Made by a program: the position numbers and the translations under genes | Notes under the pieces: generated by a model | Database searches by the model: none | The model's input: the letters and a program-made list of their open reading frames with translations, nothing else | What the model was told of the DNA's origin: nothing | Shown here: positions 42,878 to 51,260 of the stretch, piece by piece | Numbering within the stretch: position 1 is the stretch's first letter | Layout of the letters: each line of letters begins with the position of its first letter | Origin: Flavobacterium sp. | Lineage (GTDB): Bacteria; Bacteroidota; Bacteroidia; Flavobacteriales; Flavobacteriaceae | Direction of reading: 5' to 3' | Length of the DNA: 64,000 nucleotides | NCBI RefSeq assembly: GCF_029945805.1 | Contig: NZ_JAQSDH010000038.1 | Coordinates: 62,001-126,000, forward strand

Positions 42878-45352
42878 CTAGTCTTTTGCAAACTTTGTAA
42901 CATATTCTTTATCCTGCGCTTTTACTTTAATAACATAAATTCCTGAAGAAAGAGCTTGGACATCAATAGCGGTGTTTTTGGCATTTTTGTTGCCGATTAG
43001 TTTTTTTCCGGCTAAATCTGCAATCTCGTAATCAAAATCGTCAAGATTGCCAGGAATGTTTAGGTGGATGTAATCATGAGTTGGATTTGGATACAAAACT
43101 AATTTATCAGTAGTGAAATTTTGGTTTGACAAGGTGGAATCCCCACCATTTAATCTTATTAGAGTAGAGGAACCAACCGATTTGTAATTTTCAAAACTTC
43201 CGCTGATAAGAATTTTGCCATCAGACTGGAGGTTTAATTTTGAGATATAACTATTATTGTTTCCCATATCAAATCCAGTTCCAATATCAAAAGTTGTGTC
43301 AACACTTCCATCAGGATTAAAACGCACCAGATTTTTTAAATAATCATTGACAAAATAACTTCTGTAACCTCCGGCAATTATTTTTCCGTCAGATTGAACT
43401 ACGATGCTATTTACTGTATTTATGTTGAAACCTGAATTAAAGCTTGTGTCACAACTTCCATCGGTATTAATTCGTACAATTCCCCACGATGAAATAAGAT
43501 TATAAGAACCAAAATCGCCACCAACTAAAATCTTCCCATCGGGTTGAAAGGATACAGTCCAGGTAGAATTATTAAATCCTTCCCCGACATTGAAAGTTGT
43601 ATCTACGCTCCCGTTCGATAATAAACGAACAATTCTTTGATATTGCTCACCGTTAAAAAGAGTAAAATCTCCAACCGCTATAATTTTACCATCGGGTTGA
43701 ATCGCTGCGTATCTAACATTTCCAGAAAAACCAGTCCCAATATTAAAAGTGGCGTCAATTGTTCCATTGCTATTTAGACGTTTTATTTGATTCCCGTTAC
43801 AAACTAAAATTTTTCCGTCTGCTTGTAAAGTTATCTCACTACCGTAGAAAGAAGGAGAGAAGGTCATGTCCTGACTGCCGTTGGTGTTAAATCGTATAAA
43901 AGTAAAATATCCTCCAGTACTACCTGCATAACGAAAAGTTCCCAAAGCGATAATCTTTCCATTGGGTTGCAATAATAATTTACTAATTTGACAATAATCC
44001 AAATAGCTAACATTAAATGCAGGGTCTTTAGTCCCATCAGCATTTAATCTTATTAATCCAAGTTCGGTGTGTAATTTGTATAAAGAAAAATTGCCACCAA
44101 CAATAATTTTCCCATCTGGTTGAATTGCACTTACTGTACTACTATAACCATATGGATTATTAAATCCTGATCCATAGTCAAAAGTGTAATCAACTGAACT
44201 ATTAGCATTGAATCTAGAAATGTAATTGTAGATATAACTTGAATTACTAGGAGTACTTGAGGTTAAAATTACTTTTTGATCATTTTGAAGTAATAGAACA
44301 TTTATTCTTGGCGCTCCTATAATAGTAAATGAATTGTCTAATAGGCCAGTTGGACCTATTTTAACGCAATTTGTTTTCGAGATATTATTGTATTTTGAAA
44401 ATGCACCACCAATAATAAAATTACCCGCGCTGTCCATGGCTATATCATTAATAGTAACGAAATAACCCTCGTATGAAAAACCTGTTCCGATATTTAAAGA
44501 AGTATCTACATCTCCAGTTGTTGATAACCGAACGATGTTGTTTTGAGTTACATTTTTATAGGTTGAAAAATTACCTGCAATAACAATTTTTCCATCAGGT
44601 TGAATTATGACGGCATTAGGAGTACCTGTTCCAAAACCAACGCCAATAGAAAATGTTAAATCAACAGAACCATCAGAATTAAGTCTAATTATTCTATTTC
44701 TTGTGTATCCATTATAATTATCAAAGTTGCCAACGGCCATGATTTTACCGTCTGTCTGAAGTGCAACATCTGTAACGAGATTATTAAATCCAGTACCCGG
44801 ATCAAATGTAGAGTCTAAGCTACCATCTGAATTAATTCTCACAATATATTTTCTACTTATGGAATTATAGGTAGAAAAACTTCCTGTTAAAATAATTTTA
44901 CCGTCTGTTTGAATAAGAATAGTGTTTACGCCTGTAATGCCTGAAAATTCACTTATTGTGCTAAAAGTATAATCAGTACTTCCATCACTATTTAACCGAA
45001 TTACACCATCTTTCAAACCAGCAACAAGGGTGGAATATCCGCCACCAACCAGTATTTTCCCATCAGGTTGAATTGCTATAGAATTTACTTTGTACCAAAA
45101 GCTGGTTTCGAGAATAAAATTTGGGTCAACATCTCCGTTTGCAAGAAGCCGGACAAAATAATTACAAACTTTTCCTTTATATTTTGTAAAATTTCCACCA
45201 ACAAGAATCTTTCCGTCTGGCTGTTTGGCCATTGCATAAATGATGCTGTTAAACCCTGGAATTTCACCAAAAGAAGTGTCAACATCTGCGGCATTCTGTG
45301 CTATGCCATTAGCGAAGTTAAAGACAAAAAACAACATCATCAATTTTTTCAT
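42878..45352 (-). CDS. Delta-60 repeat protein with T9SS sorting domain
   Basis: The 824-residue secreted protein has a signal peptide (about 1-18) and 14 copies of a roughly 50-residue delta-60 repeat with the core QPDGKIxxGGxF...RLNxDGSVDxTFxxGxGF, which predicts a beta-propeller-like or beta-solenoid surface structure. The C-terminal domain (LVLYPNPTHDYIHLN...YVTKFAKD) is a type A T9SS sorting domain. A surface-exposed or released protein is expected. Length and repeat number vary widely in this family. The C-terminus directly abuts the stop of the convergent small gene. Confidence 0.92.
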   Translation of the reverse strand: MKKLMMLFFVFNFANGIAQNAADVDTSFGEIPGFNSIIYAMAKQPDGKILVGGNFTKYKGKVCNYFVRLLANGDVDPNFILETSFWYKVNSIAIQPDGKILVGGGYSTLVAGLKDGVIRLNSDGSTDYTFSTISEFSGITGVNTILIQTDGKIILTGSFSTYNSISRKYIVRINSDGSLDSTFDPGTGFNNLVTDVALQTDGKIMAVGNFDNYNGYTRNRIIRLNSDGSVDLTFSIGVGFGTGTPNAVIIQPDGKIVIAGNFSTYKNVTQNNIVRLSTTGDVDTSLNIGTGFSYEGYFVTINDIAMDSAGNFIIGGAFSKYNNISKTNCVKIGPTGLLDNSFTIIGAPRINVLLLQNDQKVILTSSTPSNSSYIYNYISRFNANSSVDYTFDYGSGFNNPYGYSSTVSAIQPDGKIIVGGNFSLYKLHTELGLIRLNADGTKDPAFNVSYLDYCQISKLLLQPNGKIIALGTFRYAGSTGGYFTFIRFNTNGSQDMTFSPSFYGSEITLQADGKILVCNGNQIKRLNSNGTIDATFNIGTGFSGNVRYAAIQPDGKIIAVGDFTLFNGEQYQRIVRLLSNGSVDTTFNVGEGFNNSTWTVSFQPDGKILVGGDFGSYNLISSWGIVRINTDGSCDTSFNSGFNINTVNSIVVQSDGKIIAGGYRSYFVNDYLKNLVRFNPDGSVDTTFDIGTGFDMGNNNSYISKLNLQSDGKILISGSFENYKSVGSSTLIRLNGGDSTLSNQNFTTDKLVLYPNPTHDYIHLNIPGNLDDFDYEIADLAGKKLIGNKNAKNTAIDVQALSSGIYVIKVKAQDKEYVTKFAKD

Positions 45353-45449
45353 AGCAGTGTGTTTAATGTAAAGATACTATTAAATGATAATGCCGCAACT
45401 GCAGAAGTATAGATATAAATTAATGATTTTAGTACATTTTAAAGTACTA

Positions 45450-46106
45450 TTAATCAATAACCATTTCTGGAATTTCACCTTCAATAATTAAATCGGCTTC
45501 AGTGGAAGCTATAATGTGTTCTACAGAAACGCCTGGAGCACGTTCTAGTAATTTGAAACCTTTTGGGGTTATTTCTAAAACAGCCAATTCGGTTACGACT
45601 TTTTTCACACAACCAACGCCTGTTAAAGGCAAAGTGCATCTTTTTAGGATTTTGCTTTCGCCGGCTTTGTTTACGTGCATCATGGCAACAATAATGTTTT
45701 CAGCAGAAGCTACTAAATCCATCGCGCCACCCATTCCTTTTACCATTTTACCCGGAATTTTCCAGTTGGCAATATCACCGTTTTCCGCAACTTCCATTGC
45801 GCCAAGAATCGTTAAATCTACTTTTTGACTTCGAATCATTCCAAAACTAAAAGCCGAATCAAAGAAACTGGCTCCCGGCAAAGTGGTTATAGTTTGCTTT
45901 CCTGCGTTGATAATATCGGCATCTTCTTCCCCTTCAAACGGAAATGGGCCCATTCCGAGCACACCATTTTCACTTTGAAATTCAACTGAAATATCACTGC
46001 GAACATAGTTGGCTACCAAAGTTGGAATTCCGATTCCAAGGTTTACGTAATAACGGTCTTGAATTTCTTGTGCTATTCGTTTTGCGATTTCTTCTTTTCC
46101 TAACAT
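45450..46106 (-). CDS. scoB: 3-oxoacid CoA-transferase subunit B
   Basis: Catalytic subunit of a 3-oxoacid (acetoacetate/succinyl type) CoA-transferase, which moves CoA between acids. The 218-residue protein has the active-site glutamate E46 in FQSENGVLGMGPFP and the KGMGGAMDLVASAENIIVAM segment (about 122-141). It lies 66 nt after subunit A on the same strand. Whether the acceptor is succinyl-CoA or acetyl-CoA cannot be told, so the symbol is by closest type. Confidence 0.92.
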   Translation of the reverse strand: MLGKEEIAKRIAQEIQDRYYVNLGIGIPTLVANYVRSDISVEFQSENGVLGMGPFPFEGEEDADIINAGKQTITTLPGASFFDSAFSFGMIRSQKVDLTILGAMEVAENGDIANWKIPGKMVKGMGGAMDLVASAENIIVAMMHVNKAGESKILKRCTLPLTGVGCVKKVVTELAVLEITPKGFKLLERAPGVSVEHIIASTEADLIIEGEIPEMVID

Positions 46107-46152
46107 AATTTTTTTTTTAAACCATTACGGAATTAAGGTTCATTAAGTTTTT

Positions 46153-46172
46153 CACTGAACACTAAACACTGA
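46153..46172. repeat. Word-like repeat between CoA-transferase subunits
   Basis: CACTGAACACTAAACACTGA consists of near-tandem copies of a CACTRAA word. It lies between scoA and scoB; a related TTAAG-type word precedes it (46133-46147). Confidence 0.45.
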
Positions 46173-46871
46173 TTACTTTTTTCTAGTGGTACGTTGCTCA
46201 ATCCTTTTTTCAAATTTTTCCCCTTTGAATATGCGTTGTACCATAATCCCGGGAATGTGAATTTCATTTGGATTTAACGAACCAACAGGTAATAATTCTT
46301 CTACTTCAGCAATGGTAACTTTTCCGGCACCGGCCATGCAAGCATTGAAGTTACGCGCTGTTCCTTTGAAAATAAGATTCCCAGCTTCATCACCTTTCCA
46401 TGCTTTTACGATAGAAAAGTCCGCTTTATAAGCCAATTCCATGATGTGCATTTTTCCGTTGAATTCGCGGCTTTCTTTTCCTTCGGCGACTTCAGTTCCA
46501 AAACCTGCTGGAGTGAAGAATGCTGGAATTCCGGCTTGTGCAGCGCGACATTTCTCAGCTAAAGTTCCTTGCGGAGTTAACTCAACATCTAATTCTCCGG
46601 AAAGCATTTGACGTTCGAACTCAGCGTTTTCTCCAACATAGGAAGAAATCATTTTTTTGATTTGCTTTTTCTGCAAAAGCAATCCAAGACCAAAATCATC
46701 AACCCCTGCATTATTGGAAATACAAGTTAGGTTTTGAACATCTTTTTTTACTAATTCAGCGATACTATTTTCTGGAATACCGCAAAGGCCAAAGCCACCA
46801 AGCATGATGGTCATATTATTTTCAACACCTTGAAGTGCTTCTTGAACGGAATTTACTTTTTTGTTAATCAT
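46173..46871 (-). CDS. scoA: 3-oxoacid CoA-transferase subunit A
   Basis: Partner of subunit B in the CoA-transferase heteromer. The 232-residue protein has the N-terminal glycine-rich motif [15 protein letters not shown] (about 22-36), [17 protein letters not shown], and the [20 protein letters not shown] segment (about 115-134) typical of AtoD/ScoA. It is the first gene of the pair; a 105-bp repeat lies in its upstream region. Confidence 0.93.
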   Translation of the reverse strand: MINKKVNSVQEALQGVENNMTIMLGGFGLCGIPENSIAELVKKDVQNLTCISNNAGVDDFGLGLLLQKKQIKKMISSYVGENAEFERQMLSGELDVELTPQGTLAEKCRAAQAGIPAFFTPAGFGTEVAEGKESREFNGKMHIMELAYKADFSIVKAWKGDEAGNLIFKGTARNFNACMAGAGKVTIAEVEELLPVGSLNPNEIHIPGIMVQRIFKGEKFEKRIEQRTTRKK

Positions 46872-46885
46872 AGTTGTATTTTTTT

Positions 46886-46990
46886 AGCCCTGATAGTAGT
46901 GGAAATCCTTTTTTTAGATTGGCCGGCGCGTTAGCAAAGACACATCAATCTAAAAAAAGATTGCAACGGATAGCAGGAAATAGCTCCTGA
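46886..46990 (+). repeat. Modular intergenic repeat, copy C (upstream of scoA)
   Basis: Best copy of the family, 105 bp. It starts AGCCCTGATAGTAGTGGAA and ends in AGATTGCAACGGATAGCAGG plus AAATAGCTCCT. Its core is a hairpin with a perfect 14-bp stem, CTTTTTTTAGATTG against CAATCTAAAAAAAG, around a 24-nt loop. Copies A and B share the ends but not the core. It lies between the divergent-facing region of scoA and the end of the PBP1A gene. Confidence 0.78.
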
Positions 46991-47016
46991 AATAAATTCA
47001 AGAGAAATTCTAAATA

Positions 47017-49326
47017 TTAAAGTCCAAATTCTTCTGGATCTTGTTCGTTTTCTGGCGTTACCGCAGTGGAATCGACTTCAACCTTTCTTGGAGCCCAGCA
47101 ATCTACTTTTATGGAAAGGTTTTCGGGTCTTTCAAAGGGATCTTTGGAGATAAGTAAATCTTTATCTTCATAACATTTCTTCATCATATAACCCCAAATT
47201 GGTAGTGCAGCAGTGGCTCCTTGTCCATAAGTAATTCCTTTAAAACGTGCCGAACGGTCTTCACAGCCCACCCAAACGCCGGTCACTAAATTGGGCACCA
47301 TCCCGATAAACCAACCATCGGATTGATTTTGAGAAGTTCCAGTTTTACCAGCAATTGGATTAGTAAACATGTAGGGATAACCAGTCCAACGATTGTCACC
47401 GCTACCGCCGCCTTGGGTTCTCAAACGAACACCAGAACCTTCTTCGGTCACACCTTCTAAAAGTTTAATTACGGCATAGGCAATATCTTTATTCAAAACA
47501 TCATGCGTTTCTGGAACCGGTTCGTAAAGTATAACACCATTTTTATCTTCAATTCTACTTATGAATTGTGGTTTGATATAAACGCCTTGATTGGCAAAAG
47601 TACTGTACGCAGCCACCATATCTTCAACCGTAATTTCAACAGCACCCAATGCAATAGAGGGCTGTACCGGAATTTCTGATTTCACTCCTAATTTTTTGGT
47701 CAACGCAACAACCGCTTCCGGACCCACTTTGTCCATTAATTTTGCTGAAACCGTATTGATGGAATTTGCCAAAGCTTTTTTAAGCGTGACCATTCCGCGG
47801 TATTTATTGTCTGAATTTTTTGGAGTCCAAGAAGCGGTAACGTGATGTCTTCCTACTGGAATAGTAAACGGAGAATCGATAATCGAATCACACGGCGACA
47901 TTCCTAATTGTTCGATAGCTGTTGCATAAACAAACGGTTTGAAAGTGGAACCAACCTGACGTGCCCCTTGACCCACGTGATCGTATTGGAAATACTTATA
48001 ATCAATTCCGCCAACCCAAGCCTTGATATGTCCGGTTTGCGGTTCCATTGACATCACACCAGTTTGAAGAAAATGTTTGTAATACCGAATAGAATCCATA
48101 GGCGTCATCAAGGTGTCGATTTCACCATTCCAAGAAAAAACTTTCATTTTGGCTTTAACACTAAATGAAGCAATAATCTCTTCCTCTGATTTATCTAAAT
48201 CTTTCATCACGCGCCAACGTTCCGAAGATTTCATGGCTTTGTTTAAGATTCGCGTAGTTTCTTCAGGAGTGATTTTTAAAAACGGAGCGTTTTTGTTGTC
48301 TTTTTGTTCTGCGAAGAATTGTTTTTGCAAATTTTTCATGTGCGCCGCAACTGCTTCTTCGGCATGTTCCTGAATTTTGGAATCGATGGTCGTATAAATC
48401 TTTAAACCATCACTATAAATATCGTAATCGCTACCATCTGGTTTTTTGTTTTCTTTAGCCCAATTTTTCATGTATTCCCGAAGAAATTCTCTGAAATAGG
48501 TCGCCGTTCCTTCTTTATGACTTTCGGGATGAAAATCTAAAACGATAGGTTGTTGTCCAAGTTTGTCTTTAGTTGCTTGGTCTAAAATTCCGTTACGAAC
48601 CATTTGTTCCAAAACCGTATTTCTTCGTAAACGCACTTTTTCCAATCGACGCAATGGATTATAAAGCGAGGGATTTTTAAGCATTCCGACAAACATAGCT
48701 GCTTCATCAACGGTTAAATCTCGGGGTTCTTTTCCGAAATACACTTTAGAAGCAGATCGAATTCCAACTGCGGTATTGACAAAATCGGCCTTATTGAGAT
48801 ACATGGCAATGATTTCGTTTTTAGTATACTGGCGTTCTAGTTTAACTGCAATAATCCATTCTTTTACTTTTTGGATGATACGATAAACAAAAAATTTGGA
48901 ACCTTCACCGTGGAATAATAATTTAGCTAATTGTTGTGTTAACGTACTCGCTCCACCATTAGAACCTAATTGCAAAGCGGCGCCAAACGTTCTTTTAGCG
49001 TCAATTCCGGAATGTTCGTAAAAACGTTCGTCTTCAGTTGCGACTAATGCTTTAACTAAATGAGGCGGTAAATCTTCATACTTAATTGGCGTTCTGTTTT
49101 CGTTATAAAACTTTCCAATGGTAACACCGTCTGAAGAAATTACTTCAGTTGCCAGATTTGATTCTGGATTCTCTAAATCTTCAAAAGAAGGCATGCTTCC
49201 AAAAAAACCGAACGAAGCCAAGGTAAAAAACAAGATGAGTATTCCAAGTCCGTATAAAAACAACTTCCAAAATTGCTTTTTGTAGTAGTTGATGTCTTTG
49301 ACTGAAGAATTATTTTTTTGTGCCAT
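47017..49326 (-). CDS. Penicillin-binding protein 1A (bifunctional transglycosylase/transpeptidase)
   Basis: This enzyme polymerises glycan strands and cross-links peptides in the cell wall. The 769-residue protein has one N-terminal membrane helix (about 15-40), a GT51 domain with ATEDERFYEHSGID (catalytic Glu near 94), and a transpeptidase domain with SxxK in GSTFKPFVYA (Ser near 459), SxN in LANSINTVS and KTG in AGKTGTSQN. All catalytic motifs are present. It starts 5 nt after gldH, so the two are co-transcribed. Confidence 0.95.
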   Translation of the reverse strand: MAQKNNSSVKDINYYKKQFWKLFLYGLGILILFFTLASFGFFGSMPSFEDLENPESNLATEVISSDGVTIGKFYNENRTPIKYEDLPPHLVKALVATEDERFYEHSGIDAKRTFGAALQLGSNGGASTLTQQLAKLLFHGEGSKFFVYRIIQKVKEWIIAVKLERQYTKNEIIAMYLNKADFVNTAVGIRSASKVYFGKEPRDLTVDEAAMFVGMLKNPSLYNPLRRLEKVRLRRNTVLEQMVRNGILDQATKDKLGQQPIVLDFHPESHKEGTATYFREFLREYMKNWAKENKKPDGSDYDIYSDGLKIYTTIDSKIQEHAEEAVAAHMKNLQKQFFAEQKDNKNAPFLKITPEETTRILNKAMKSSERWRVMKDLDKSEEEIIASFSVKAKMKVFSWNGEIDTLMTPMDSIRYYKHFLQTGVMSMEPQTGHIKAWVGGIDYKYFQYDHVGQGARQVGSTFKPFVYATAIEQLGMSPCDSIIDSPFTIPVGRHHVTASWTPKNSDNKYRGMVTLKKALANSINTVSAKLMDKVGPEAVVALTKKLGVKSEIPVQPSIALGAVEITVEDMVAAYSTFANQGVYIKPQFISRIEDKNGVILYEPVPETHDVLNKDIAYAVIKLLEGVTEEGSGVRLRTQGGGSGDNRWTGYPYMFTNPIAGKTGTSQNQSDGWFIGMVPNLVTGVWVGCEDRSARFKGITYGQGATAALPIWGYMMKKCYEDKDLLISKDPFERPENLSIKVDCWAPRKVEVDSTAVTPENEQDPEEFGL

Positions 49327-49331
49327 AATTT

Positions 49332-49817
49332 TTATTCTGTAGATTCTATTCTGAAACCAACATCTAAAATGCCAGAAAGCGTAGTTACACCTTCAATTTT
49401 TCCAGTTTGTCTGGTTGCTTGTTTGATGTGAATTTTATAAATCCCTTTTTGAGTGAAGTTTACTTTGTCTTTATAAAAAAGCTTACTTTCTTTAATATCT
49501 GAAAAGCCATCTCCGAGAAGTTGGCCATCTGGATCCGTCATTTGGTACTCCAATGTATCGACTTTAACTTTATGATTGGGCTGCTCTAAAGAAACAATTA
49601 AAAACAAATTATTGAATGGATAAGCATCATTATCTCGAACATTTACGTACATATTGAATGACTTTTTCGGATCCAATTTTGGCAATTCAAAAGTCACTAT
49701 ACTGTCTTTATGCCATGCATTTCCAACAGATTTATATTGGTCAAAAACTCTTTTTTTATCGCAGGAAACAACCAAGAGCAGCACTAAAATAAAAAGGATG
49801 CTATTCTTTATTTTCAT
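49332..49817 (-). CDS. gldH: Gliding motility lipoprotein GldH
   Basis: GldH is a lipoprotein required for gliding in Flavobacterium. The 161-residue protein has a lipoprotein signal with lipobox VVSC (Cys19) and a beta-rich mature domain (DPKKSFNMYVNVRDNDAYPF near 51-70). Assignment is from length, lipobox and the recalled conserved neighbourhood (PSP1/RicT upstream, PBP1A downstream). Its start overlaps the end of the PSP1 gene by 17 nt. Confidence 0.85.
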   Translation of the reverse strand: MKIKNSILFILVLLLVVSCDKKRVFDQYKSVGNAWHKDSIVTFELPKLDPKKSFNMYVNVRDNDAYPFNNLFLIVSLEQPNHKVKVDTLEYQMTDPDGQLLGDGFSDIKESKLFYKDKVNFTQKGIYKIHIKQATRQTGKIEGVTTLSGILDVGFRIESTE

Positions 49818-51102
49818 TCTTTTTTATAATTATAGGTTTTTTATCTTGTGGCTTTGGTTTGTTATTTTGTTTTGGATTCTTTACTTGTCCTTGAATTGGC
49901 GCTGGGTTTTGTCCTTGGTTTTGGTTCGGAGTTTGCGCTTGATTTTGGTTTGAAATTGGAGTAGCGACTTTAATTTTACTTTTATTTCGGCTCTTATTTT
50001 TACTCTTTTTGGGTTGATCAAATCGAGTCAAACTTTCTTGGCCCATCGCATTATTAAAATCTTTTTCAGGCTCAGCAACAGTCTCAATGGCAAAATCTTC
50101 GAGAGAACTTACTTTTTTACTTTGTTTGTTTTCCGCCATTATTTCTTTGACTTGTTCAATATTCAACACATGCCAATTAGCAAAATTATCAGTGTAAGCG
50201 AACCACATCAGGCCTTTGAAAATATCTTGTTTCTGGCAAATCGCATCGCCTTTTTCTGTTTTTAATTTGGTTTCAAAATCAGGAAAACCTTTTAACGCAT
50301 CCATGTAGGTGTCTAATTCATAGTTCAGACAACACTTTAATTTTCCGCATTGTCCGGCTAATTTTTGTGGGTTCAAAGACAATTGTTGGTACCGTGCTGC
50401 CGATGTATTTACACTTCTGAAATCCGTTAACCAAGTAGAACAACACAGTTCACGTCCACAAGAACCAATTCCGCCTAAACGCGCTGCCTCCTGACGCAAT
50501 CCAACCTGTTTCATTTCAATTCTCGTATTGAAAACACGCGAATAATCCTTGATTAAAAGTCGGAAATCCACTCGATCGTTTGCAGTATAGTAAAAAGTCA
50601 CTTTAGAACCATCGCCTTGATATTCGATATCCGAAATTTTCATTTCTAATTTGTGAGTAATTGCCAATTCACGGGCTTTCACCTTCATTGGTTCTTCTTT
50701 ATCTCGGGATTCACTCCAAATATCAATATCTTTTTGAGAAGCTTTCCGGTATATTTTAGCCACATCTGGACTAGTATGATTTACCCCTTTTTTCTTCATT
50801 TGGATTTTTACCAACTCACCAGTCAACGTGACTATTCCAACATCATGGCCGGGAGAAGCTTCAGTAGCGACAATATCTCCAATACTTAATGTTAGTTTTT
50901 CGGTGTTTCGGAAAAACTCTTTTCTTCCGTTTTTGAAACGTATTTCAACGCAGTCAAACGGAGTTTCACCATTAGGTAAACTCATGTTCGCTAACCAATC
51001 AAAAACGGTTAATTTGTTGCAGCTATCGGTGCCGCAAGTCCCATTATTTTTGCACCCTTTTGGTGCACCACCATCAGATGTAGAACAACTTTGACAAGCC
51101 AT
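49801..51102 (-). CDS. ricT: PSP1/RicT-like Fe-S regulatory protein
   Basis: RicT-type proteins (YaaT) work with RicA/RicF in RNA maturation in Bacillus and bind Fe-S clusters. The 433-residue protein has a Cys-rich N-terminus (CQSCSTSDGGAPKGCKNNG, then TCGTDSC) and a PSP1 core with IGSCGRELCCSTWL and KLAGQCGKLKCCLNYELDTY. A Gln/Asn/Pro-rich, then Lys-rich, C-terminal tail (about 370-433) is unlikely to be folded. It overlaps gldH by 17 nt. A small hairpin GTTGC/GCAAC with a GAAAA loop (51118-51132) lies in its leader. Confidence 0.88.
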   Translation of the reverse strand: MACQSCSTSDGGAPKGCKNNGTCGTDSCNKLTVFDWLANMSLPNGETPFDCVEIRFKNGRKEFFRNTEKLTLSIGDIVATEASPGHDVGIVTLTGELVKIQMKKKGVNHTSPDVAKIYRKASQKDIDIWSESRDKEEPMKVKARELAITHKLEMKISDIEYQGDGSKVTFYYTANDRVDFRLLIKDYSRVFNTRIEMKQVGLRQEAARLGGIGSCGRELCCSTWLTDFRSVNTSAARYQQLSLNPQKLAGQCGKLKCCLNYELDTYMDALKGFPDFETKLKTEKGDAICQKQDIFKGLMWFAYTDNFANWHVLNIEQVKEIMAENKQSKKVSSLEDFAIETVAEPEKDFNNAMGQESLTRFDQPKKSKNKSRNKSKIKVATPISNQNQAQTPNQNQGQNPAPIQGQVKNPKQNNKPKPQDKKPIIIKKNENKE

Positions 51103-51191
51103 AATTATATATAGAGTGTTGCGAAAAGCAACTTATAATTCATAAAACGATTAATTGGTAAAGATAGTATTTTAAAAAAATAAATTACAAT

Positions 51192-51240
51192 AAAAAAACT
51201 CCAAATTCAAAGTGATATTTTTCACCCGAAATTGGAATTT
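51192..51240 (-). terminator. Probable terminator of trhO
   Basis: On the minus strand an imperfect hairpin (arms with GAAATTGGAA-like and CTCCAAATTC-like complementarity, central CAC/GTG pairing) is followed by seven T residues. It lies just after the trhO stop. Confidence 0.55.
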
Positions 51241-51260
51241 TATGTCAAAAAGCAAAAATT

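Noticed and set aside
42878..45352. Tandem DNA repeats or CRISPR-like array
   Set aside because: The periodic pattern comes from 14 protein-level delta-60 repeats in one long gene; DNA copies are diverged and there are no spacers.
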